A DNA stretch of 10,345 nt from Patescibacteria group bacterium UBA6899 (lineage in GTDB: Bacteria; Patescibacteriota; Minisyncoccia; Phycocordibacterales; UBA6899). This document shows, in pieces, positions 1-6,930 of the stretch. The notes under the pieces are model-generated. The model did not search any database, was not told the DNA's origin, and saw only the letters and a program-made list of their open reading frames with translations. A program made the position numbers and the translations under genes. The stretch spans positions 1 through 10,345 of the forward strand of contig DKBN01000047.1 in the NCBI GenBank assembly GCA_002451235.1. The letters are read 5' to 3'. The stretch's first letter is position 1. The number at the start of each line of letters is the position of its first letter.

Positions 1-2027
1 TTGACGGTGCGAGTTTGGGGATCGGCCGCGAGTCCCTGGGAGTCGGTGGCGTTGTAGGTGATGGTGTACGCGCCCAAGATGGCGGTATTCACGGTTCCCG
101 TAGCGATGATCTTCGAAGTGATATCTCCGTCCTCCGGATCATATGCGGTCGCGCCAGGGTCGACATATATTGTCCCCTCTATCACTGTCTGAGGATTCGG
201 AGGGGTCACGGTGATGACTGGCCGCTGATTCGTCGAGGGACAATCATTCCCGGGGACTTGGAGCTTCAATTTATAGAGAAGTCCCGCGGGGTTGGTCTCC
301 GCTGTCGACCCTGGAAGTCCCCAGTTCTTCACCGTGAATTTGAGTGTGTTGCCGTTCGAATGAACGAACGGGGTAAGATCATACGTATCCTTTCCCTCAT
401 CGAAATAATTGTATTCGGTCGGGTCAGATCCGACTTGGACGCCATTCAATGTTGCTGTGTATGAATTGTCCGCCGCCACGGTCAATGTCGCGCTCGTGGG
501 AGTCGCTGCGACGCTGAATGATCTCGTGAACGTTGTCGTGTCATCGACACTCGGGTCGGTGACGAAGAATGTCTTCCAAATCCAGGTGGCTCCCGGGATG
601 ACTGCCGTCCATCGGGGATTCTGATCATAGGTCGCCACTGCATGGCCATCGCCCTCGATGAGATCCGAAGGATCGCTCACGATATCCACCTCGCAGGAGG
701 CGGGAATTGGTTTCTTGGCGTTGAAAGCAACACAATGATATGTGGCCTCTGCCGCCAAGGAATCGATGCGATCGTAGTTGTCGTAGTTAAGGACATCGGT
801 GCGGCAATACATCTCAGCCGATACCGGGTCGACATTCTGTCCGTTATTCTCCCCGTATGTGAACCCGATATAGCCTGGCTGCAGGACCTCGCGCACCCAG
901 AGCGGCGAAGAGGTCGCCGGTAGCTGCCAACTCGTCATCCCGTTCACGTCGGTCGAAGATGAAGTGACCCAAGGAGCGCCCGCAAGGACCGTTATATTGT
1001 CGCCGGGATTCGGCGTATTCCCAAGCGCATATTGGAATTGCCAACCGCTTTGAAGGTGGCAATTCGGATGTGTCGAGAGGAATGCGGCAGCTGTAGTTTC
1101 TGTGATATTCGGTCCGCCAAGGCCCCAATTCGGGAGATCGGTCTCGCTGTCACAAACGATCTTTTGAGCGATGATCGTTGACGTCCCGACAGGAGGGGGC
1201 GGAGGGGGCGGGGGAGGAGGTGGAGGAATCCCGGAACCAAAAACGCAGTGCGAAAGACTCAATTGCATCGACTTATCGTCACGGGCTATCGCCCCTGTCG
1301 CATAGGCCAACGTAAGAGTCGCAGTCGCGGCTGAAGCGACATAGAAATGCTGCACTCCATCATTGGCCTTGGTAGGAGGGACGAGGCGTTCCCCACCGCC
1401 AAAAGAAACATGGAGGGTCGCTGGATGGCTTGTTACGGAATTCGTCAGAACAAAATGCCACACCATCTGCCCCGCTCCGATCGCGATCCCCCCAGTGTCC
1501 CCGGATCCTTCGTTCTCGCATTTTTCCTCGCATTCAGACGCAGGAATCGGGGTTGATTGGTGGAGGGACACGGTGTCGGTCTGCTCCTGATCATCCGTGT
1601 CATGAGCCGAATACCATACATGCACCAAAGAGCTTGCCGCTGCGGAACCCTCGCTTTCGGCTTGCGTTTCAGAGGATGAAATTGCGCTCGAAGATGAGGA
1701 TGCTCCGAGGGAAGCGATGAGCGACCGGAGCGACTCAAGCTCCCCTGTCTGCTCCTGGCCTGATGTAGCATCAGTACCGCCAGGCGCAACTAGATCAGTG
1801 CTCGTTGGCGTTTTGCTTGTTTCCAAGCCATCATTTGATGTTGTGCTGCTTTCGTCGGAGGCAGTGACCCCAGAGGCGATCGTCGCGTCCTCGAGATCAT
1901 TCGCAGAGACCGCAGTCGCCCGAAAAGCAATGGCTCCCGTATTCATGAGGAGCGCGAACATCATCAACAAAGAAAACAGCTTTACTGAAAACGCGCTCTT
2001 GCCCCTCGAATATCGCATGATGCTCAT
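1..2027 (-). CDS. Large exported modular protein with Pro12 linker and DUF5011-type Ig-like domain; 3' end beyond window
   Basis: Read on the minus strand from ATG 2027, the frame is open for 675 codons and runs off the window edge, so the C-terminus is missing. A basic N-terminus (R5, R8, K10, K16) and a hydrophobic core at about 17-35 form a signal peptide, with likely cleavage after VSA (42). Residues 45-135 are rich in Ser, Thr and Ala and probably unstructured. Residues 135-265 form a beta-rich segment with a CEEKC pair (166/170). Twelve consecutive prolines follow (268-279). Residues 283-435 have recurring Cys (292, 323, 408, 432) and look like a prealbumin-like module. Residues 500-590 resemble a galactose-binding-like fold (NGVQVG, GNTLKFTV, NPAGLLYKL). 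From 603 there is a classic DUF5011/HYR-type start (PVITV, VDPGATAYDPEDGDIT, YTITYNATDSQG). I infer a cell-surface or adhesive role; ligand and anchor are unknown. ATG 2018 is an alternative start. Confidence 0.85.
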   Translation of the reverse strand, partial: MSIMRYSRGKSAFSVKLFSLLMMFALLMNTGAIAFRATAVSANDLEDATIASGVTASDESSTTSNDGLETSKTPTSTDLVAPGGTDATSGQEQTGELESLRSLIASLGASSSSSAISSSETQAESEGSAAASSLVHVWYSAHDTDDQEQTDTVSLHQSTPIPASECEEKCENEGSGDTGGIAIGAGQMVWHFVLTNSVTSHPATLHVSFGGGERLVPPTKANDGVQHFYVASAATATLTLAYATGAIARDDKSMQLSLSHCVFGSGIPPPPPPPPPPPPVGTSTIIAQKIVCDSETDLPNWGLGGPNITETTAAAFLSTHPNCHLQSGWQFQYALGNTPNPGDNITVLAGAPWVTSSSTDVNGMTSWQLPATSSPLWVREVLQPGYIGFTYGENNGQNVDPVSAEMYCRTDVLNYDNYDRIDSLAAEATYHCVAFNAKKPIPASCEVDIVSDPSDLIEGDGHAVATYDQNPRWTAVIPGATWIWKTFFVTDPSVDDTTTFTRSFSVAATPTSATLTVAADNSYTATLNGVQVGSDPTEYNYFDEGKDTYDLTPFVHSNGNTLKFTVKNWGLPGSTAETNPAGLLYKLKLQVPGNDCPSTNQRPVITVTPPNPQTVIEGTIYVDPGATAYDPEDGDITSKIIATGTVNTAILGAYTITYNATDSQGLAADPQTRTV

Positions 2028-2034
2028 AAACTGA

Positions 2035-2040
2035 ATGATA
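2035..2040 (-). promoter_or_regulatory. Candidate -10 element of the surface-protein gene (leaderless start)
   Basis: TATCAT on the minus strand ends seven bases before ATG 2027, and there is no Shine-Dalgarno sequence before either candidate ATG. The spacing puts the expected transcription start on or next to the start codon, as at four other genes here. No convincing -35 is visible. Confidence 0.45.
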
Positions 2041-2393
2041 ATTTTTTCTATTAATGACCGATTTGCATCAGACAAGCTGACAGCGCGCCAATTTTGCACA
2101 AATAAACACCACCCTCTTCCCCCGAGAGGACTTGATCGCATTATGGTCGCTTGGGTTCACACACCCTCGACACGCGAGGAACAATTGATGCTGCTAAGTA
2201 TATTTATTGGGTCTTTAGCGTCAATGAACAGTACGGCGTTTTTATGGCGTAATAGAGCCATATAAAGGACATTTTCATAGCTTATATAAAAGACATTTAT
2301 AACAGACATAGTGACGTGCAATACTATGTGTCCTTTATGATGTCCTTTCAAAAGCTTTTCGAATACACTCGCTTGATTTTATGAAGAATGTGC
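2041..2393. other. Gene-free divergent intergenic region rich in inverted repeats
   Basis: No credible gene lies in this AT-rich stretch between the divergent surface-protein gene and valS. The short open frames have no family features. It holds small hairpins CCTCT/AGAGG (2113-2129), CCTCG/CGAGG (2165-2179) and TATGGC/GCCATA (2243-2262), then a cluster of repeated AAAGGACAT-like half-sites (separate entry), then the palindrome AAAAGCTTTT (2350-2359). I see no T-box specifier or antiterminator consensus, although such leaders often precede aminoacyl-tRNA synthetase genes in Firmicutes. Confidence 0.6.
2262..2348. repeat. Four AAAGGACAT-type half-sites, two in each orientation, around a small stem-loop
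   Basis: ATAAAGGACA (2262-2271) has an exact inverted partner TGTCCTTTAT (2329-2338). Imperfect copies lie at 2288-2296 (AAAAGACAT, direct) and 2340-2348 (ATGTCCTTT, inverted). Between them is a 7-bp stem, ACATAGT (2306-2312) with ACTATGT (2323-2329), and a 10-base loop. The cluster ends about 45 bases before the valS -10, so it is more likely a DNA-binding site array upstream of the promoter than an mRNA leader. The binding protein is unknown. Confidence 0.55.
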
Positions 2394-2399
2394 TATCAT
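2373..2399 (+). promoter_or_regulatory. valS promoter, extended -10, leaderless
   Basis: TTGATT (2373-2378) is a possible -35, with a short 15-base spacer. It is followed by TGC plus TATCAT (2391-2399), a good extended -10. The -10 ends six bases before ATG 2406, which predicts transcription starting at the start codon. An upstream in-frame ATG at 2388 lies next to the extended -10, so it would not be in the transcript. Confidence 0.6.
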
Positions 2400-2405
2400 C
2401 CACCC

Positions 2406-4625
2406 ATGGATAATAAATTTCTCGAGCCGTATAAACCCGATCAAACCGAAGATTCGATCTATGCGGCCTGGGAAAAAGACAGACTATTTACTCCCGAAAA
2501 GGCTATCTCATCAGGACTTGCCAAACAGGATGCCGTGTCGTTCAGTATAGTGCTGCCGCCGCCGAATGTGACAGGTGTGCTTCATATGGGACATGCTGCC
2601 ATGCTCGCCATTGAGGATATCGTGGTTAGGTTCGAACGCATGCGTGGCAAGAGGACACTATGGATCCCAGGAACCGACCATGCTGCCATTGCGACACAGT
2701 CGAAGGTAGAAAAACTACTCGAGAAGGAAAAGGTCTCGAAATACGATCTTGGTCGGGAGGAGTTCTTGAAGCGAGTGGAGCGATTCGCTCAAGAGAGCCA
2801 CGATACGATCGTTCACCAGATCAAAAAGATGGGGGCTTCGGTCGATTGGGGACGTGAAGCGTACACTCTTGACGAGAATCGTTCGCTCGCTGTTCGTACC
2901 GCCTTCAAGCGGATGTATGACGATGGATTGATCTATCGCGGCCATCGGATCGTCAATTGGGACCCCAAAATGCAGACGACCGTCTCTGATGACGAGATCG
3001 AGTATGTCGAAATGACCGGGCCGTTCTATTACCTGAAATACGGACCGTTCGTGATCGGCACCTCTCGTCCTGAGACGAAATTCGGGGATAGGTATGTAGT
3101 GATGCATCCGGACGACGCGAGATACGCGCGATATGCCCATGGGCAAAAAGTAGAGGTCGAGTGGATCAACGGGCCCGTGACCGCAACCATCATCAAGGAT
3201 ACCGCTATTGATATGTCCTTCGGATCCGGGGTAATGACGATCACTCCCTGGCATGATGCTGTTGATTTCGATATTGCAGAACGACATAGGCTCGATAAGG
3301 AGCAGATCATCGACGAACGTGGGAAGTTGCTCCCGATCGCAGGGGAATTCGCGGGTATGCACATCTCCAAAGCCCGCCCCGAGATCGTCAAAAAACTGGA
3401 GCAAAAGGGGCTCGTCGAGAAGATCGAAGAACGTTATGTCCACAACGTCGCAACGAATAGCCGCGGGGGCGGTGTCATTGAGCCGCAGATCAAGTTACAG
3501 TGGTTCATCGACGTCAATAAGCCCATTACCCTTGAACGCTCGAACATTGATGGGATCCCCCCTGGCTCCCTTACGACGCTCAAGGAGATCATGCGCAAGT
3601 CGGTCGCATCCGGGGCCATCGAGATACTTCCTGACCGTTTTAAAAAGATCTATTTCCAGTGGGTCGATAACCTTCGTGATTGGTGCATCTCCCGCCAGAT
3701 CTGGTATGGTCACCGTATCCCAGCATGGATCCCATCTACAATAAGTATCCCTAACGACCCGAAAAGAGATAATGAGAGAGTAAAAGTTCAAATTGAGTCA
3801 CCTGGTTCAGATTGGGTCCAGGATCCCGATACCCTAGACACCTGGTTCTCCTCCGGGCTGTGGACCTTCTCCACACTCGGCTGGCCAGATCAAGATTCGC
3901 CGGATCTCAAGCTCTATCATCCGACTTCTCTTCTGGAAACCGGCTATGACATCCTCTTTTTCTGGGTAGCAAGAATGATCCTTATGAGCGGGTATCACAT
4001 GGGCGAAGTTCCCTTCCGAACCGTATACCTGCATGGGTTGGTCCGGGACGCAAAAGGCAGGAAGATGTCCAAATCATTGGGAAACATCATTGATCCTCTG
4101 GAGATGATCGTGAAATACGGCGCGGATGCCACCCGCATGTCGCTTATCATCGGCACGGGCCCGGGAAGCGATCTGAATCTTTCTGAAGACAAGATCCGGG
4201 CATACAAGAAGTTCTCGAACAAGGTCTGGAACATCGCCCGTTTCATCCTCTCCTCGACCGAAGAGATTGATCCCGCCAAAAGACCGACTCTCTCCGATGC
4301 TGACCAAAGATTTGTCGATGAGTACGACGAGATCGTATCGTATGTGACGGAGCATATCTCGACCTATAAACTCCATCTTGCCGCCGAAAGGCTCTATCAT
4401 TACGTTTGGCACACCCTGGCAGACATCGCCATCGAAGAACGGAAATCATTGCTAAGAGAAGGTGGGGATGAGGAACGACGTTCTGCACAATGGTCGCTCC
4501 GATACGTGTTCATTGGGTCGTTGAAATTGCTCCATCCGTTCATGCCGTTCATTACCGAAGAGATCTGGAAGTCACTTCCCGAAGGTACGCAACCCCTCAT
4601 CATCACACCCTGGCCAAAGACATAA
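2406..4625 (+). CDS. valS: Valyl-tRNA synthetase, short form
   Basis: ValRS is a class I synthetase that charges tRNA-Val in the cytoplasm and hydrolyses mischarged Thr-tRNA-Val. The 739-residue product has the HIGH box as HMGH (60-63, after PPPNVTG), the editing (CP1) domain with GTSRPET (about 218) and TPWHD (about 280), WCISRQIWYGHRIPAW, DTWFSSGLW (478 onward), and KMSKS (553-557). An anticodon-binding domain runs from about 600 to the end. The protein stops just after the HPFMPFITEEIW/ITPWP motif. Typical bacterial ValRS is near 880-950 residues and ends in a coiled-coil tRNA-binding arm, which is absent here. The usual zinc-knuckle cysteines are also lost (DPKM where CPxC is typical); the only Cys is in WCISRQ. 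Start 2406 is chosen over in-frame ATG 2388 because that codon abuts the promoter. No clear terminator follows. Confidence 0.97.
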   Translation: MDNKFLEPYKPDQTEDSIYAAWEKDRLFTPEKAISSGLAKQDAVSFSIVLPPPNVTGVLHMGHAAMLAIEDIVVRFERMRGKRTLWIPGTDHAAIATQSKVEKLLEKEKVSKYDLGREEFLKRVERFAQESHDTIVHQIKKMGASVDWGREAYTLDENRSLAVRTAFKRMYDDGLIYRGHRIVNWDPKMQTTVSDDEIEYVEMTGPFYYLKYGPFVIGTSRPETKFGDRYVVMHPDDARYARYAHGQKVEVEWINGPVTATIIKDTAIDMSFGSGVMTITPWHDAVDFDIAERHRLDKEQIIDERGKLLPIAGEFAGMHISKARPEIVKKLEQKGLVEKIEERYVHNVATNSRGGGVIEPQIKLQWFIDVNKPITLERSNIDGIPPGSLTTLKEIMRKSVASGAIEILPDRFKKIYFQWVDNLRDWCISRQIWYGHRIPAWIPSTISIPNDPKRDNERVKVQIESPGSDWVQDPDTLDTWFSSGLWTFSTLGWPDQDSPDLKLYHPTSLLETGYDILFFWVARMILMSGYHMGEVPFRTVYLHGLVRDAKGRKMSKSLGNIIDPLEMIVKYGADATRMSLIIGTGPGSDLNLSEDKIRAYKKFSNKVWNIARFILSSTEEIDPAKRPTLSDADQRFVDEYDEIVSYVTEHISTYKLHLAAERLYHYVWHTLADIAIEERKSLLREGGDEERRSAQWSLRYVFIGSLKLLHPFMPFITEEIWKSLPEGTQPLIITPWPKT

Positions 4626-4665
4626 CAGGAATGGATGTTCTTCGACCCAAGCCGCTGTTTTGCGC

Positions 4666-4671
4666 TATACT
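4666..4671 (+). promoter_or_regulatory. Candidate -10 of the PrsW-hsp20 unit
   Basis: TATACT lies in the gap after valS and ends five bases before ATG 4677, consistent with a leaderless transcript. TTCGAC (4641-4646) is a weak -35 candidate with a long 19-base spacer. It supports separate transcription from valS. Confidence 0.45.
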
Positions 4672-4676
4672 GATTG

Positions 4677-5489
4677 ATGCCCCACGGCATTGAAATGACA
4701 GAGATGCTCATTCGAACCGATCCGCTTGTTCTCTTCATCGCTCTTTCGGCGGGCATACTTCCTGCGATCCTTTGGCTTTGGTTCTGGCTCAAGGAAGACC
4801 GCTTGCACCCTGAACCGCGCAGCCTCATCATCCTCGCGTTCTTGGTCGGCATGCTAGCCACATCCCTTGCATACCCGACCGAACATTTCGTCGCCGATCT
4901 TGCATCCGCATATTTCCCTGGGACAGACAATTATACCCTTCTCTTTCTTTGGTCGGCGATCGAGGAGATCCTGAAGTATGCAGGCATCTATGTGATCGCA
5001 TTACGTACCGCGTACTTTGATGAACCGATCGACGCGGTGATCTATTTCGTGACCATCGCGCTCGGGTTCGCGGCACTCGAGAACGCGATGTTCCTTCTCT
5101 CTCCCGTCGGCGAGGGGGATGCGGTTAAGACCCTTCTTTTGGGGAATTTCCGTTTCATTGGTTCGACCGTCTTGCACGTTGCCGCGAGCGCGATCATTGG
5201 TATCTCGCTTGCGTTCACGTTCTATGAGCGAAGGTTCGAACGCGAACTCGCCGGCGCCGTTGGACTTTCGGGCGCCATTGCATTGCACTCATTGTTCAAC
5301 TTCTCTATAATGAAAAGTGGGGAAAGCTATATATATATGATCTTCCTCGGCCTATGGTCGGTCATCATTCTCATTCTCTTCCTCTGTGAAAGGGTGAAAC
5401 GACTGGCGCCGAGGAGCCATGTAGCATACACTCATACGGGATTCCTTTCTCCTCAGCGGACGAACGCATATGCCCCAACCAAGAGATAA
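4677..5489 (+). CDS. PrsW-family intramembrane metalloprotease
   Basis: The 270-residue polytopic membrane protein is mostly hydrophobic helices. It carries the family landmarks KEDRLHPEP (39-47), EEILKY (96-101), ENAMF (135-139), RFIGSTVLHVAAS (159 onward, H167) and ALHSLFNFS (H204). The EExxK glutamates and later His residues are the expected active-site set. In Bacillus the family member PrsW makes the first cut in anti-sigma factor RsiW; the substrate here is unknown. It overlaps the following hsp20 gene by 20 bases, which suggests co-transcription. The start is uncertain: TTG 4674, ATG 4677 and ATG 4695 are all in frame. I prefer 4677 because a TATACT ends five bases upstream and no ribosome-binding site favours the others. 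The C-terminal tail after residue 242 is polar and probably cytoplasmic. Confidence 0.88.
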   Translation: MPHGIEMTEMLIRTDPLVLFIALSAGILPAILWLWFWLKEDRLHPEPRSLIILAFLVGMLATSLAYPTEHFVADLASAYFPGTDNYTLLFLWSAIEEILKYAGIYVIALRTAYFDEPIDAVIYFVTIALGFAALENAMFLLSPVGEGDAVKTLLLGNFRFIGSTVLHVAASAIIGISLAFTFYERRFERELAGAVGLSGAIALHSLFNFSIMKSGESYIYMIFLGLWSVIILILFLCERVKRLAPRSHVAYTHTGFLSPQRTNAYAPTKR

Positions 5490-5961
5490 ACAATCGTTTT
5501 TGGAACGTTTGACCGGAACGGTACGCCTTGATCGCGACCGTGTGGAGTCGTATGCGCCTGAACAAACGGAGAACGCGGCATGGGACGAATCACAAGAACC
5601 GGCCGAAGAGACCGCTGAAGAGGGTCCGGAAGTCGGTCAACTGACTGTCGATATGTATGAGACGGACAATGAACTGGTGATCCAGAGCATGATCGCTGGG
5701 GTGACCCCCGAGCACCTGAACATCACGGTCAACCGCGATAGCGTCATCATCAAAGGAAAGCGCATTGAGCCGCACGGCATCGGTGATGATCAGTACCTCG
5801 TTCGTGAGCTGTATTGGGGGGAATTCGAGCGCGTGATCGACCTTCCTTTCGAAGTGAACACTGAAGGGGCAGAGGCGGTTGAAAAATACGGGCTTCTCAT
5901 CATCCGACTCCCGCGTATTGATTCTCAAAAGACACAGAAGCTGCACGTGAAATCGATCTGA
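5470..5961 (+). CDS. Hsp20/alpha-crystallin family small heat-shock protein
   Basis: The 163-residue product is an ATP-independent holdase that should bind unfolding proteins in the cytoplasm as an oligomer. Residues 1-55 are a charged, low-complexity arm rich in Glu, Gln and Ala. The alpha-crystallin domain spans about 57-150, with LVIQSMIAGV (69-78), LNITVNRDSVIIKGKR (83-98), the loop YLVRELYWGEFERVIDLP (109-126) and the signature AVEKYGLLIIRLPR (136-149). The tail KLHVKSI lacks a clear I-x-I motif, so oligomer contacts may differ. The start overlaps the end of the PrsW gene by 20 bases and has no evident Shine-Dalgarno sequence. Translation may therefore depend on coupling with the upstream gene. 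A strong stem-loop follows the stop. Confidence 0.93.
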   Translation: MPQPRDKQSFLERLTGTVRLDRDRVESYAPEQTENAAWDESQEPAEETAEEGPEVGQLTVDMYETDNELVIQSMIAGVTPEHLNITVNRDSVIIKGKRIEPHGIGDDQYLVRELYWGEFERVIDLPFEVNTEGAEAVEKYGLLIIRLPRIDSQKTQKLHVKSI

Positions 5962-5967
5962 ACAGTA

Positions 5968-5989
5968 GCTGCCAGGATGACCTGGCAGC
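5968..5989. terminator. Stem-loop terminator between convergent hsp20 and PadR-like gene
   Basis: GCTGCCAGG (5968-5976) pairs perfectly with CCTGGCAGC (5981-5989) across an ATGA loop. It lies seven bases after the hsp20 stop and six before the stop of the convergent gene, so it can serve both strands. The T-tract is weak on both sides. Confidence 0.7.
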
Positions 5990-5995
5990 GTAATT

Positions 5996-6277
5996 TCAGA
6001 TGCGAGAAATCATTAGAAACGTGCGCCGATACGCGACGCGACGAAATGTCTCTCCAAAAAGCGTCTTTTTGACATCTCGATCTTGTACCAGTTTGCGTTG
6101 TTTGAGGCGTTTCAGGAGCGTATATACGTTTTGGATGCTGATGCGTCCCCTCGACCGGTTCACGATCTGTCGGGCGACCAACTCCTTATCTCCCATAACC
6201 TCAAGAATGAGGTATTCATTATTCGCGATCCTCATTTCTTGTGTTCGATCAGAAAATCGGACAGTGCAAATGGCCAT
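5996..6277 (-). CDS. PadR-like winged-helix transcriptional regulator
   Basis: The 93-residue basic protein has the PadR-type DNA-binding pattern. EYLILEVMGDKEL starts helix 1 (about 21-33), RGRISIQNVYTLLKRLKQRKLV forms the recognition region (about 43-64), and a beta-wing follows (TLFGETFRRVAYR). It has no C-terminal dimerisation or ligand domain of the larger PadR proteins, so it is close to a bare DNA-binding unit. The target is unknown. The start at 6277 is supported by GGAG eight bases upstream, the only clear Shine-Dalgarno sequence in the window. The gene lies about 70 bases downstream of tRNA-Arg on the same strand, with a 6-bp hairpin (AGCCTT/AAGGCT, 6299-6314) between them, and may be read through from the tRNA promoter. 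TTGACA at 6338-6333 is a perfect -35 hexamer, but no -10 at proper spacing is visible. Confidence 0.75.
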   Translation of the reverse strand: MAICTVRFSDRTQEMRIANNEYLILEVMGDKELVARQIVNRSRGRISIQNVYTLLKRLKQRKLVQDRDVKKTLFGETFRRVAYRRTFLMISRI

Positions 6278-6347
6278 ATCGCTTCTCCGGGTGTCATGAG
6301 CCTTCGGAAAGGCTAGTATGTCGCTGATATGTTGTCAAACGAGCAGA

Positions 6348-6419
6348 TCCCCTTACCCGGAATCGAACCAGGATCTTTTCCTTAGGACGGAACTGCTCTA
6401 TCCATTGAGCTATAAGGGG
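6348..6419 (-). tRNA. tRNA-Arg(CCT)
   Basis: The 72-base cloverleaf is complete. The acceptor stem is CCCCTTA/TAAGGGG, the D-arm GCTC/GAGC, and the anticodon loop GTCCTAA, giving CCT (reads AGG, Arg). The T-arm is CCTGG-TTCGATT-CCGGG and the discriminator is A. The 27-43 pair is a G-A mismatch and position 32 is G. CCA is not encoded (TCTG follows), so it must be added by the CCA-adding enzyme. Confidence 0.93.
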
Positions 6420-6431
6420 AGTATGGGCAGC

Positions 6432-6440
6432 ATAATAGCA
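6432..6440 (-). promoter_or_regulatory. Extended -10 of tRNA-Arg
   Basis: Minus-strand TGC plus TATTAT ends about twelve bases before the mature 5' end of tRNA-Arg. It is back to back with the promoter of the gene at 6485. Confidence 0.5.
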
Positions 6441-6444
6441 TTTT

Positions 6445-6472
6445 TTGATTTTTTGGCCTATTTTGCTATACT
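6445..6472 (+). promoter_or_regulatory. Promoter of the small membrane-protein gene
   Basis: TTGATT (6445-6450), a 16-base spacer, and extended -10 TGC plus TATACT (6464-6472) lie upstream of ATG 6485. The expected transcription start is only about six bases before the ATG. No Shine-Dalgarno sequence is present. Confidence 0.6.
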
Positions 6473-6484
6473 TTTTGCACGGCT

Positions 6485-6775
6485 ATGGAAGCTGGCGATC
6501 GCGATAAGCTTGATGAATTGCTTGACCTGACGCGAGAGAACAACAAGATCCTGCGCGCCATGCACAGGAGATTCGTCTGGGGCCAAGTATTCACGGTCAT
6601 CTATTGGATGATCATTCTTGGGGTCGCCGGGTGGGCATACTATTACTTCCAACCGTACATCGAACAATATATCGATACGTACAAGTCCGTGATATCGATG
6701 GTCCAGGGTCTGGAGGAGAAAGGAAAAGCACTTCCAAGCCTACAAAATCTCCTCCCCGGAAATCAGATCCAGTGA
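6485..6775 (+). CDS. Small single-pass membrane protein, function unknown
   Basis: The 96-residue protein begins with a charged, helix-forming segment (about 3-28, RDKLDELLDLTRENNKILRA) likely to form a coiled coil. One transmembrane helix follows (about 35-55, rich in Val, Ile, Trp, Tyr). The C-terminal part has a second amphipathic helix (IEQYIDTYKSVISMVQGLEEK) and a polar tail. I recall similar short proteins in Parcubacteria-like genomes, but know no function. It is divergent from tRNA-Arg and followed by a structured intergenic stretch. A role as a membrane-tethered oligomer or scaffold would fit the two helices, but that is a guess. Confidence 0.75.
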   Translation: MEAGDRDKLDELLDLTRENNKILRAMHRRFVWGQVFTVIYWMIILGVAGWAYYYFQPYIEQYIDTYKSVISMVQGLEEKGKALPSLQNLLPGNQIQ

Positions 6776-6777
6776 TT

Positions 6778-6927
6778 CCCTAAACAAGGATCAAGGAACC
6801 ATGGGGAAGCGAACGAGGGTATCCCTCTCACGTTCCAGTTTATCATTTGATGGGGTAATATGATTGCCTCATCATCGCTCGAAACAAATGATCATATATG
6901 ATATGATGCTCATTTGGATCCTCGTTC
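6778..6927 (+). other. Structured intergenic region upstream of tRNA-Phe
   Basis: No gene is seen. A bulged hairpin GAACG-AGGG/CCCT-CGTTC (6811-6835) could end transcription of the upstream gene. ATCATTTG (6842-6849) pairs with CAAATGAT (6885-6892), and ATCATATATGAT (6891-6902) is a perfect palindrome. TATGAT at 6902-6907 is a likely -10 for tRNA-Phe, about 20 bases before its 5' end; no good -35 is visible. Confidence 0.45.
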
Positions 6928-6930
6928 GCT
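6808..6930. repeat. 11-bp inverted repeat reaching into the tRNA-Phe acceptor stem
   Basis: AGCGAACGAGG (6808-6818) is exactly complementary to CCTCGTTCGCT (6920-6930). The second arm includes the first three bases of mature tRNA-Phe. Confidence 0.6.

Noticed and set aside
1445..1789. Several short frames on both strands between 1 and 2034 (for example 114 codons here)
   Set aside because: They compete with the continuous 675-codon minus-strand frame, which has a signal peptide and recognisable domains. The others are Arg/Ser-rich, as expected from shifted frames.
2157..2351. 64-codon minus-strand frame in the gene-free region
   Set aside because: It covers the repeat array, has no ribosome-binding site and shows no domain.
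2028..2405. T-box riboswitch before valS
   Set aside because: No antiterminator consensus or specifier loop is visible, and the valS promoter sits directly at the start codon, leaving no leader RNA.
2715..3443. Open frame of 242 codons on the minus strand inside valS
   Set aside because: It lies wholly antisense to conserved ValRS sequence, has no family features, and is a by-product of the codon preference of valS.
5320..5340. TATATATATA run as a promoter or microsatellite
   Set aside because: It lies inside the PrsW gene and encodes Ser-Tyr-Ile-Tyr-Met; no gene starts just after it except hsp20, which is over 120 bases away.
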